From: JBGQAS01 sp964498605
GTDB taxonomy: Bacteria > Chloroflexota > Anaerolineae > Anaerolineales > Anaerolineaceae
Length of the DNA: 23,669 bases
Reading direction: 5' to 3'
Assembly: GCA_964498605.1 (NCBI GenBank)
Contig: CAZCHK010000035.1
Location: forward strand, 1 to 23,669
Made by a program: the position numbers and the translations under genes. This document shows positions 1-6,862 of this stretch, piece by piece. Numbering within the stretch: position 1 is the stretch's first letter; each line of letters begins with the position of its first letter. The notes below the pieces were generated by a model. That model searched no databases. It was not told the DNA's origin and saw nothing but the letters and a program-made list of their open reading frames with translations.

Positions 1-122
1 CTTTAATCATTGATTTCGATTACCCTTATTGGCACACATCAGAAGATACATTGGATAAGATCAGCCCGACCAGCTTAAAAATCGTTGGCGATACGCTTTA
101 TAATTGGCTGGTAGGGAAATAA
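1..122 (+). CDS. M28-family zinc peptidase, C-terminal end only
   Basis: The reading frame is open from base 3 to the TAA at 120-122, giving 39 residues of a protein that begins before the window. The segment carries DYPYWHTSEDTLDKISP followed by an amphipathic helix ending in NWLVGK. This resembles the C-terminus of M28 aminopeptidases and glutaminyl-cyclase-like enzymes, where a His in the HT(S/T)xDTxDK motif is a zinc or substrate ligand. The family assignment comes from that motif alone; the catalytic core is outside the window. The next gene starts 18 bases later on the same strand, so they may share a transcript. Confidence 0.65.
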   Translation, partial: LIIDFDYPYWHTSEDTLDKISPTSLKIVGDTLYNWLVGK

Positions 123-140
123 ATTGTCAAAAGGTGCTCC

Positions 141-1340
141 ATGACCAGTTCCAACAGTAAATTCCAACCCGCAGATCGAATCGCGAATTTTCAGCCGTAC
201 TTTTTTGCCACGCTCTCAAAAAAATTCATCGAATTAAAAGAGAAAGGGGTCGATATCATTCGTATCGATATCGGCTCACCCGATCTGGCTCCAAAAGATT
301 TCATCATTGAAAAGCTTGTAGATTCCGCAAGAAGGGCTGATGTTCATGGTTACACGCCAAATGGTGGAACACCGGCATTTCGAAAAGCCGTCGCGGCATA
401 TTATCAAAAAAAATTCAACGTGGAGTTAAACCCTGACTGTGAAACGTTGGCCCTGATCGGCTCAAAGGAAGGATTGTTCAACCTGGCACAGGTGATGATC
501 AATCCCGGTGATGTAGTTCTGGTTCCGGATCCCTGCTATCCAGTCTACACTGCGGGCAGCCTGATCGCCGGCGCGGATATTTACCCGTTACCTTTACTGC
601 AGGAAAATGGTTTCCTTCCCGATCTCAACCATATCCCTGATGATGTTCTTAGAAAATCCAAGGTTCTATGGATTAATTATCCAAACAATCCCACGGGAGC
701 TGTTGCGCCATACAGTTTTTTTGAAGATATGGTTTCTTTTGGGAAAAAACATAATATTCTCATTGCGCATGATGCTCCGTACACGGATGTTTGTTTCGAT
801 GGTTATAAAGCACCCAGCATCATGCAGGTTCCAGGAGCAAAGGATGTCTGTGTAGAATTTAATTCTGCCTCCAAAACATATAACATGGCTGGATGGCGTA
901 TTGGTATGGCGGTTGGAAATGCTGATGTCATACGGTATTTGCATACGTACAAAAGCCAAATGGATTCTTCTCATTTTGCCCCCATTCTGGATGCCGGAAT
1001 CACCGCATTGACTGGAGACCAAACATGGCTGGAAGAACGTAATCAAATCTACCAGGAGCGAAGAGACATCGTGGTGGCTGCATTAAAAGAATCCGGATTC
1101 ACGCTCGGTGTACCGCGAGCAGCAATCTATGTGTGGGCAAAATTACCGCCTCAACATTCGGATAGTATAAAGTTCTGCGCGGGGCTTCTTGAGGAAACCG
1201 GAGTCAGCACGACGCCTGGAATTGTATACGGCAAATGCGGTGAAGGTTTCCTTCGCGTTTCTCTGGGCACCGCGACCCATCGAATCCGGGAAGCTTGTGA
1301 CAGGATTGTTAATTGGACCATAGGAAAAAGAAACCTTTAA
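141..1340 (+). CDS. Class I/II PLP aminotransferase, LL-diaminopimelate/alanine aminotransferase-like
   Basis: A 399-residue fold-type I aminotransferase. The visible motifs are GSPDLA (about 45-50, substrate arm), NYPNNPTG (179-186, cofactor Asn), DAPY (211-214, Asp that pairs with the pyridine nitrogen) and SASKTYNMAGWR, with the PLP-binding Lys at about 245. A carboxylate-binding Arg is likely in GFLRVSLG near the C-terminus. Length and motif spacing match the LL-diaminopimelate aminotransferase (DapL) and AlaT/MalY-like group, which move an amino group from glutamate to a keto acid in lysine or cell-wall precursor synthesis, or in alanine metabolism. Sequence alone does not fix the substrate. 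The ATG at 141 is preceded by a weak AAAGGTG. The stop lies 4 bases before hflX, so the two are probably co-transcribed. Confidence 0.85.
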   Translation: MTSSNSKFQPADRIANFQPYFFATLSKKFIELKEKGVDIIRIDIGSPDLAPKDFIIEKLVDSARRADVHGYTPNGGTPAFRKAVAAYYQKKFNVELNPDCETLALIGSKEGLFNLAQVMINPGDVVLVPDPCYPVYTAGSLIAGADIYPLPLLQENGFLPDLNHIPDDVLRKSKVLWINYPNNPTGAVAPYSFFEDMVSFGKKHNILIAHDAPYTDVCFDGYKAPSIMQVPGAKDVCVEFNSASKTYNMAGWRIGMAVGNADVIRYLHTYKSQMDSSHFAPILDAGITALTGDQTWLEERNQIYQERRDIVVAALKESGFTLGVPRAAIYVWAKLPPQHSDSIKFCAGLLEETGVSTTPGIVYGKCGEGFLRVSLGTATHRIREACDRIVNWTIGKRNL

Positions 1341-1344
1341 ACTG

Positions 1345-2691
1345 ATGAAACACCGTACCCCCGAATCCACATTTGTTCCACCTGAAAGAGCATTTCTTTT
1401 TGGCGTCCAAATTTTTGGCGAAGAAACCTTCCTTTCGGGTGAGGATTCTCTAGCGGAACTGGCATTACTGGCTGATACCGCGGGGCTGGAAGTTGCCGGT
1501 ACAGATTATCAGAAGATCAGCTCACCCAACCCGAGCACGCTCATTGGTTCCGGAAAAGTCGAGGAACTCAAACTCCTTACTGAAGACCTTCAAGTTGATG
1601 TACTGGTTTTTGATCACGAACTATCCCCCAGACATCAAAAGGAATTGGAGGAAAAACTGGGGGATAACATAAAAATTCTGGATCGTACCGCGCTCATCCT
1701 CGATATTTTTGCGCAGCACGCCAGCACAAAAGAGGGGATGCTTCAGGTTGAGCTTGCTCAATTGAATTACAGGCTGCCCAGGTTGACACGGGCATGGACA
1801 CACCTGGCACGACAATCCGGGGGAGCCGCTGGTAGAACAGGAAGCGTCGGGGGGGTCGGGTTGCGCGGACCCGGGGAAACTCAACTCGAAGTTGATAAGC
1901 GCGAGATCCGCAGGAAGATCGCAAAATTAAATGATGAGCTTGATAAGGTTCGAAAAAATCGAGCCTTGTACCGCGAACAAAGAAAAAAATCGCGCATACC
2001 CATCGTGGCGCTGGTAGGTTATACGAATGCCGGAAAATCCACGTTACTAAATGCACTGTCAAATTCCGCTGTTTATATTGCCGACCAATTATTTGCCACG
2101 CTGGATCCAACGACTCGCAAAATTGAACTTCCGGGCGGGAGCCACATCTTGTTAACAGACACGGTTGGTTTTATTCAAAAGCTACCGACACAGCTGATCG
2201 CAGCATTCAGGGCAACGCTTGAAGAGGTCTCGGAGGCTGATCTTTTACTTCATGTAGTCGATATGACTCACCCGAATGCCCTTGCCCAATGGAAATCGGT
2301 TCAACAAACCCTGGTCGAGATTGAAGCGGAAAGTATTCCGACGGTTACCATTCTGAACAAGATGGATAAGATAAACAAAGGTCTTGACGTGCTCAATCAA
2401 AATTTCAGTATCCCCGCTGCTATTCCGATATCTGCCTTGCAAAAACAAGGCCTCGACAACCTGCTAAGAATAATTGAAGACAAATTATGCCATGACAGTA
2501 ATTCAATAAAAGTATTCCTGCCTTATGAAAAGGGAAGCCTACTTTCGCTATTTCATTCTGTTGGAAGAATCGTCACCAGGGAAAACTTGGAGGACGGAAT
2601 ATTCCTTCAAGGATCTTTACCCAAAGAATACCTCATCCAATTCAACCCTTATGTGGTTAAGAAATACCCCCCAAAAAAAGAAGGCCTTTAG
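1345..2691 (+). CDS. hflX: GTPase HflX
   Basis: A 448-residue ribosome-associated GTPase that splits or rescues 70S/50S particles, notably under heat stress. The N-terminal HflX domain (about 1-200) contains the family signature GPGETQLE (175-182) and a Gly-rich linker before it. It is followed by a coiled helix and then the G domain: G1 GYTNAGKST (225-233), switch region FATLDPTTR (250-258), G3 DTVGF (272-276) and G4 NKMD (338-341). A C-terminal domain of about 90 residues completes the usual length. The ATG at 1345 follows the aminotransferase stop by 4 bases. The 3' end overlaps the stop of the convergent rpmF by 4 bases. Confidence 0.95.
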   Translation: MKHRTPESTFVPPERAFLFGVQIFGEETFLSGEDSLAELALLADTAGLEVAGTDYQKISSPNPSTLIGSGKVEELKLLTEDLQVDVLVFDHELSPRHQKELEEKLGDNIKILDRTALILDIFAQHASTKEGMLQVELAQLNYRLPRLTRAWTHLARQSGGAAGRTGSVGGVGLRGPGETQLEVDKREIRRKIAKLNDELDKVRKNRALYREQRKKSRIPIVALVGYTNAGKSTLLNALSNSAVYIADQLFATLDPTTRKIELPGGSHILLTDTVGFIQKLPTQLIAAFRATLEEVSEADLLLHVVDMTHPNALAQWKSVQQTLVEIEAESIPTVTILNKMDKINKGLDVLNQNFSIPAAIPISALQKQGLDNLLRIIEDKLCHDSNSIKVFLPYEKGSLLSLFHSVGRIVTRENLEDGIFLQGSLPKEYLIQFNPYVVKKYPPKKEGL

Positions 2692-2700
2692 CCTCCTTTT
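2673..2700. terminator. Bidirectional terminator shared by hflX and rpmF
   Basis: AAGAAGGC (2678-2685), loop CTTTA (2686-2690) and GCCTCCTT (2691-2698) form an 8-pair stem with one A/C mismatch on the plus strand, followed by further T residues. Read on the minus strand the mismatch becomes a G-U pair, and the stem is followed by a T run from the A tract at 2673-2679. The hairpin sits exactly over the two overlapping stop codons. The minus (rpmF) direction looks stronger. Confidence 0.6.
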
Positions 2701-2897
2701 TGTTTCGGTTTTTTGTCCTTGGCTTTAGCGATTACTTCCTTGCCTTGATAATGACCGCACTTTGGGCAGATTGTGTGAGGAAGACGCATTTCGCCACAGT
2801 TGCTGCATTGCACAAGGTTTTGGGTTTTTAATGCATCTTGAGAACGCCTGCGATCTCGACGGCCTTTGGATAGTTTTCTTTTGGGTTGTGGAACCAT
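2688..2897 (-). CDS. rpmF: 50S ribosomal protein bL32
   Basis: A 69-residue protein starting MVPQPKRKLSKGRRDRRR, the standard basic bL32 N-terminus. It has a zinc ribbon of the zinc-bearing form: Cys31-x2-Cys34 and Cys44-x2-Cys47. It ends in a short Lys-rich tail. The ATG (2895-2897 on the reverse strand) is preceded by a clear AGGAG about 7 bases away. It stands alone: the DUF177/YceD gene that often precedes rpmF in other bacteria is not present upstream, where the divergent PP2C gene lies. A good sigma-70-type promoter lies at 2939-2967. Confidence 0.95.
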   Translation of the reverse strand: MVPQPKRKLSKGRRDRRRSQDALKTQNLVQCSNCGEMRLPHTICPKCGHYQGKEVIAKAKDKKPKQKGG

Positions 2898-2938
2898 TTC
2901 TTTCTCCTGCGTGTATGTACTTATCTACAAGACGCGAT

Positions 2939-2967
2939 ATTATACATAGTTTCCCGTGAATGCGCAA
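2939..2967 (-). promoter_or_regulatory. rpmF promoter
   Basis: On the minus strand TTGCGC (2967-2962) and TATAAT (2944-2939) are separated by 17 bases. This places the transcription start near 2932 and gives a leader of about 35 bases containing the AGGAG site of rpmF. The -10 box is perfect; the -35 box matches only in TTG. Confidence 0.6.
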
Positions 2968-3084
2968 GCGACCGTTATGGTTCATCCAAAATGTTACTGA
3001 AGGATAATCATCAGCCTCGATAACAGGATCTTTTGACTGGACACTGCGACGCACAGTCATCATCCAAGCAATCGGCAGTTGGTG

Positions 3085-3099
3085 TAAAATTGAGCAGTG
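3085..3099 (+). promoter_or_regulatory. -10 box giving a probably leaderless mRNA for the PP2C gene
   Basis: TAAAAT at 3085-3090 ends 6 bases before the GTG start at 3097, so transcription would begin at or next to the first base of the start codon. No Shine-Dalgarno sequence is present and no good -35 is visible. Confidence 0.45.
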
Positions 3100-3798
3100 G
3101 AAATACGCATAGCTGCTGCGAAAACTGGAAAATATGCTTCATCTGAGAGTGGAGATTCTTTAGAGGTAGTTGAACGGCCAAATGGGGGCTTATCGATCGT
3201 CCTCGCGGATGGTCAAACATCGGGAAAAGGAGCAAAAAGCGTATCTTCCCTGGTGGTTCGGAAGGTGGTAAGCCTGTTGGCGGATGGAGTTCGCGATGGT
3301 GCCGCTGCACGGGCTGCTTCCGACGCGTTATTCACAGAAAAGAACGGCAAGGTCTCATCTACTTTGAATATACTATCTGTGGATACCGAATCGAACACGA
3401 TCGTTATCACCAGGAACAATCCAGCACCCATGCTCACGGTTGTGGGTGAAAGCTTTTCTGACATTAATGATGATTGTTCTCCAATTGGATGGCATCGCAA
3501 TATCCGGCCATCAATTTCAGAGCTTCCCATACAGCCAGGCGTGCTTATCGTGATGTTTACGGACGGTATTTTGCATGCAGGCAGCCGCGTAGGTGATTCG
3601 CTCGATATCCGATTGATCATCTCCAATCTCCTTGAATGCGGCGATCCGAATCCTCAGGAAATTGCGGATTTAATTTTGAGAAGCGCCATGCATCTGGATA
3701 ACAATCGACCTGATGATGATATGAGTGTCGTGGTATTATTCGTGTCAAAAGAGGATGAAAAACTGATACGCCGGCTTTCCGTTGAGTTACCCTTATAA
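3097..3798 (+). CDS. SpoIIE-type PP2C serine/threonine phosphatase
   Basis: A 233-residue single-domain PPM/SpoIIE-like phosphatase with no sensor, HAMP or membrane segment. The metal-binding acidic residues are in place: ESGDS (Asp20), ADGQTSGKGA (Asp38-Gly39), FTDGILHAG (Asp156-Gly157) and NNRPDDDMSVVVL (Asp206-208). Such enzymes dephosphorylate anti-anti-sigma factors or other Ser/Thr phosphoproteins using Mn or Mg. No partner kinase or anti-sigma gene is in the window. The start is taken as GTG 3097 because it lies just behind a TAAAAT box and the protein then begins at the first beta strand. A small P-loop gene follows 19 bases downstream, which suggests a functional pair. Confidence 0.85.
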   Translation: MEIRIAAAKTGKYASSESGDSLEVVERPNGGLSIVLADGQTSGKGAKSVSSLVVRKVVSLLADGVRDGAAARAASDALFTEKNGKVSSTLNILSVDTESNTIVITRNNPAPMLTVVGESFSDINDDCSPIGWHRNIRPSISELPIQPGVLIVMFTDGILHAGSRVGDSLDIRLIISNLLECGDPNPQEIADLILRSAMHLDNNRPDDDMSVVVLFVSKEDEKLIRRLSVELPL

Positions 3799-3799
3799 T
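3794..3799 (+). promoter_or_regulatory. Candidate -10 box for the small P-loop gene
   Basis: A perfect TATAAT overlaps the TAA stop of the PP2C gene, 18 bases before the ATG at 3818. There is no Shine-Dalgarno sequence between them, and no convincing -35 is visible. A start about 7 bases downstream would leave a leader of roughly 12 bases. Confidence 0.35.
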
Positions 3800-3817
3800 C
3801 ATTTCAAAATATGACAC

Positions 3818-4201
3818 ATGCGTACGCATAACGTAAGCGATCCTCCGGTGATTGGTATCGTTGGTGTGTGCGGGTCCGGGAAATCAACTCTTTGCAGCCT
3901 GATCAAGCCACTCGGCGTGACCTGTCGCGCTATCGCTCAAGAACATTCATATGTTCAAGATATGTGGCAGCGCTTGACTCGTCCTCGTTACCTGGTTTTT
4001 TTAGATGTGTCATATCAAACAGCCACTTCACGAAGAAACCTCAACTGGGCTGAGTGGGAGTACCAGGAACAAATGAAACGCTTAGCGCACGCAAAAAAAC
4101 ACGCAGACCTGATCGTGGTTACGGATCGCATGACTCCTACACAAATCCTGGAGTTAGTAAAAAATCAATTTAAACTGCAGGCGTTAGGACGAGGCAACTG
4201 A
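3818..4201 (+). CDS. Minimal P-loop NTPase (nucleotide-kinase-like), function unknown
   Basis: Only 127 residues. A Walker A motif GVCGSGKST lies at 16-24 and a Walker B-like strand YLVFLDV at 58-64, followed by ATSRRNLNWAEWEYQEQMKR. That last segment resembles the Arg-bearing lid of nucleoside/nucleotide kinases. A final strand DLIVVTD (97-103) and helix close the fold. NMP-kinase-like proteins usually need about 160-200 residues, so the substrate-binding insert between Walker A and Walker B is very short here. The ATG at 3818 is the first possible start, since an in-frame TGA lies at 3812. It lacks a Shine-Dalgarno site. The position directly after the PP2C phosphatase suggests a joint role in phosphate signalling, but that is inference. 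Confidence 0.7.
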   Translation: MRTHNVSDPPVIGIVGVCGSGKSTLCSLIKPLGVTCRAIAQEHSYVQDMWQRLTRPRYLVFLDVSYQTATSRRNLNWAEWEYQEQMKRLAHAKKHADLIVVTDRMTPTQILELVKNQFKLQALGRGN

Positions 4202-4294
4202 GCATGGAAAATAATGATCTATCTGCCCACTTTTTCCAGTCCATATTACAATAATATATATCCAATTCTTACGAAATGTGCGGGAGTTTAAAGC

Positions 4295-5314
4295 ATGCAA
4301 TCAGATTGTATTTTGATAACTGGTGTGAACGGTGAAATAGGACACGGACTGGTAACACAGCTCAAGCTCGAATCATCGAAAAGAATTATCGCGCTCGATA
4401 TTTCACCCCTCGACAAGATGCTTGCCGATTGTATTGATCAGTTCTATATGGGGGACATCCTTGACACAAAATTGATCGATAATATATTTCGAGACAACGA
4501 GTTCTCAACGATTTATCACCTCGCCTCAATCCTGTCTACCTCGGCTGAACGTAATCCAGAAAAAGCGCACCACGTCAATGTTGAAGGAACCATCAACCTC
4601 CTCGCGGAATCGCATAAACAAACAGAAGTACTAGGCTCCCCCATCAAATTCATCTATCCTAGCTCCATTGCCGTGTATGGATTGCCTTCAGCTGATGCGA
4701 AGCAAAAAGCCGGCAAAGTCAAAGAAAGTGACTACTGCCAGCCCATAACCATGTACGGATGCAATAAGATTTACTGCGAGATTATCGGATCGTACTACTC
4801 GAAGCACTATAAAATCCTCAGTGGAAATGGTGAGGGCCCAAAAGTGGACTTTCGCGGTTTACGTTTTCCAGGATTGATCAGCGCGATAACCGTCCCGACA
4901 GGCGGCACAAGCGATTATGGTCCGGAAATGCTTCACCACGCAGCCCAGAATAAACCTTATGACTGTTTTGTGCGACAGGATTCGACTCTGCCTTTCATGG
5001 TGATGCCAGACGCCATCAAGGCATTGCTGAGCCTTTCGAAGGCGCCCCGCGAACAACTCTCCTTGAACGCGTACAATGTCACCAGCTTCAACCCTTCCGC
5101 GCAGCAGATCTACGAAACCTGCCTCAAGTTCTTCCCCAAAGCTCAGATCCATTTCGCTCCCGACCCGGCCCGTCAAATGATCGTGGATTCGTGGCCTCAG
5201 GATGTGGACGATTCTTCTGCGGCTGATGATTGGGGATGGAAGGCTGATTACGATTACCAGCGCTCATTCGAAGATTATTTGATCCCGGCAATCATGCAGC
5301 GTTATTCATTCTAA
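4295..5314 (+). CDS. L-threonine 3-dehydrogenase, SDR (epimerase-like) type
   Basis: A 339-residue extended SDR. The Rossmann motif is TGVNGEIG (9-16), the catalytic Ser is in YPSSIAVYG (Ser123/124), and the YxxxK pair is Tyr154/Lys158 in YGCNK. The C-terminal half has the hallmarks of UDP-galactose-epimerase-like threonine dehydrogenases: LRFPGLIS, PTGGTSDYGPEMLHHA, PFMVMPDAI and DSWPQDVDDSSAADDWGW. The enzyme oxidises threonine to 2-amino-3-ketobutyrate with NAD+. Its usual partner, 2-amino-3-ketobutyrate CoA ligase, is not in the window. About 10 extra residues (around 173-182) lie before LRFPG compared with the family as I remember it. A GGGAG site precedes the ATG, and the gene leads an operon with the next two genes. 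Confidence 0.85.
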   Translation: MQSDCILITGVNGEIGHGLVTQLKLESSKRIIALDISPLDKMLADCIDQFYMGDILDTKLIDNIFRDNEFSTIYHLASILSTSAERNPEKAHHVNVEGTINLLAESHKQTEVLGSPIKFIYPSSIAVYGLPSADAKQKAGKVKESDYCQPITMYGCNKIYCEIIGSYYSKHYKILSGNGEGPKVDFRGLRFPGLISAITVPTGGTSDYGPEMLHHAAQNKPYDCFVRQDSTLPFMVMPDAIKALLSLSKAPREQLSLNAYNVTSFNPSAQQIYETCLKFFPKAQIHFAPDPARQMIVDSWPQDVDDSSAADDWGWKADYDYQRSFEDYLIPAIMQRYSF

Positions 5315-5326
5315 ATGGAGAGAAAA

Positions 5327-5872
5327 ATGGAAAATCCGGAAATAACGAATTCTATATCTATCCTTGACGATGAGAAAGCCTCGCTGGTCATGCTGTACAC
5401 TAAAACCAGCATCCTCATTGGATCGGTAATTATTAAGAAGCAATTTAAAACATCCACCTGGCTTCAGACTGTCGCAATGCCGGATTTTGTCACTCTGCAT
5501 AACTGCAAAATGCTTGAATCCGATCCACAATCTCCCCCAAGGTTTACCGCGGTAAGGGAAATTCACATCCCGATCTCACAGGTCAACATTTTCCATCTTT
5601 CTCCTCCTGAAAGAGAAGACATCGAATTAGATATGAGCGCTGAAAATATGCAGACCCTGAACGTCCGGCTTTCGTTAGGGATTTTCACGATTGATGGTTC
5701 AATACAGATCTCGTCAAAAATCAAGCTTTCTCAATACCTGGATGTCACAAAGGAAGTTTTTTACAGTGTTTACAATGCGACAATTCAAAGCCCGCATAAC
5801 GAAAACCTTGGCAAAATAAAAGTTCCATTTGCCATTGTTCGAATCCATAATTCGCTGCTTTCCATAAATTAA
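5327..5872 (+). CDS. Unrecognised beta-rich protein with two internal repeats
   Basis: I do not recognise this family. The start is taken as ATG 5327 (181 residues) because GGAG at 5317-5320 is 6 bases upstream of it; the in-frame ATG at 5315 directly follows the previous stop and has no such site. The protein is hydrophilic, with no signal peptide or membrane span. It looks like a tandem duplication: residues about 20-91 and 111-178 align as TKTSILIGSVII...STWL...DFVTLHNCKM...EIHIPISQVNIF against LSLGIFTIDGSIQI...SQYL...VFYSVYNATI...KIKVPFAIVRIH. Both halves predict beta strands in a small barrel-like pattern. It sits between threonine dehydrogenase and a hydroxyacid dehydrogenase in one operon, with a 12-base gap to the latter. 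Confidence 0.75.
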   Translation: MENPEITNSISILDDEKASLVMLYTKTSILIGSVIIKKQFKTSTWLQTVAMPDFVTLHNCKMLESDPQSPPRFTAVREIHIPISQVNIFHLSPPEREDIELDMSAENMQTLNVRLSLGIFTIDGSIQISSKIKLSQYLDVTKEVFYSVYNATIQSPHNENLGKIKVPFAIVRIHNSLLSIN

Positions 5873-5884
5873 GGAAACAATCCT

Positions 5885-6862
5885 TTGACGCAGGTATTCA
5901 TTTCGAGAAAAATTCCCCAAACAGCTGCAAATCTTTTGGCTTCAAAGTATTCGATCATTTCCTGGGAAAAGGAAACTCCTCCTGTGTTGGAAGACCTGTT
6001 GGGCATCGCACCTGAAATCGATGGGATGTTCAGCATGTTAACGGATCCATTGACCGATCAATTTTTTCGGGCAGCAACAAAGATCAGAGCGATCAGTCAA
6101 ATGGCGGTTGGCACAGATAATATTGACATGGATGCAGCGACAAGATCAGGAATTCCCGTAGGCCATACGCCTGATGTTTTAACTGAAGCATGCGCTGATC
6201 ACACCTGGGCGCTGCTGCTTGCCGTGGCCAGAAGGATTACTGAATCGAATGACGAAGTGCGCAGTGGCATCTGGAGACCCTGGGGACCTGATGTGCTCTG
6301 CGGCGAAGATGTTCATGGCGCCACCCTTGGAGTAGTTGGATACGGCCGCATCGGTCAAGCGGTGGCAAAAAGGGCTTTGGGATTCTCCATGCAAATTTTA
6401 TACACCAGCAGCACTGAGCACGGCGGGGTGGACGAATCCATCGCGAAGGTGGATCTGCATGAGCTGCTCATTCGGTCTGATTATGTTACGCTGCACGTTC
6501 CTTTGACGGAAAAGACACGGGGGATGATCTCAAAGGCTGAATTTCAAGCCATGAAAAGAAATGCGATTATTATCAACGCCTCACGGGGACCGGTCGTTGA
6601 TTCGAAAGCACTGATCTGGGCGCTAAATGAGCAATTGATTCGTGGGGCGGGACTTGATGTTTTTGACCCGGAGCCGATTCCCGGGAATCACCCGCTGTTA
6701 TCCTATCCAAATGTAATCATCACACCGCATATTGCCAGCGCGACTCATGAAACACGCAAAAAAATGTCACTCGTTGCGGCAACTAATCTTATTGCCGGAT
6801 TAGAGGGCAAGAGAATGCCTTACTGCGCCAACCCGCAGGTGTACGCATCACCAGGAAAATAA
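5885..6862 (+). CDS. D-isomer 2-hydroxyacid dehydrogenase, glyoxylate/hydroxypyruvate reductase-like
   Basis: A 325-residue NAD(P)H-dependent dehydrogenase. The Rossmann motif is GVVGYGRIG (149-157). The catalytic triad is present: Arg234 in NASRGPVVD, Glu263 in DVFDPEPIPG and His282 in TPHIASAT. The substrate loop is MAVGTDNID (73-81). This pattern is closest to glyoxylate reductase (GyaR) and hydroxypyruvate reductase rather than phosphoglycerate dehydrogenase, because there is no ACT domain. It would interconvert glyoxylate/glycolate or hydroxypyruvate/D-glycerate. The start is TTG 5885, with AAGGAA 8 bases upstream. The convergent neighbour is glycerate 2-kinase, which fits a hydroxypyruvate to glycerate to 2-phosphoglycerate route. 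The two coding ends overlap by 15 bases. Confidence 0.85.
   Translation: MTQVFISRKIPQTAANLLASKYSIISWEKETPPVLEDLLGIAPEIDGMFSMLTDPLTDQFFRAATKIRAISQMAVGTDNIDMDAATRSGIPVGHTPDVLTEACADHTWALLLAVARRITESNDEVRSGIWRPWGPDVLCGEDVHGATLGVVGYGRIGQAVAKRALGFSMQILYTSSTEHGGVDESIAKVDLHELLIRSDYVTLHVPLTEKTRGMISKAEFQAMKRNAIIINASRGPVVDSKALIWALNEQLIRGAGLDVFDPEPIPGNHPLLSYPNVIITPHIASATHETRKKMSLVAATNLIAGLEGKRMPYCANPQVYASPGK

Noticed and set aside
1694..2110. A 138-residue minus-strand open frame inside hflX
   Set aside because: It lies within the conserved HflX linker and G domain and has no recognisable motif or ribosome site.
4202..4294. AT-rich gap before threonine dehydrogenase with TAATATATAT
   Set aside because: Several overlapping -10-like strings but no -35 or spacing that singles one out. 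No small gene is visible.
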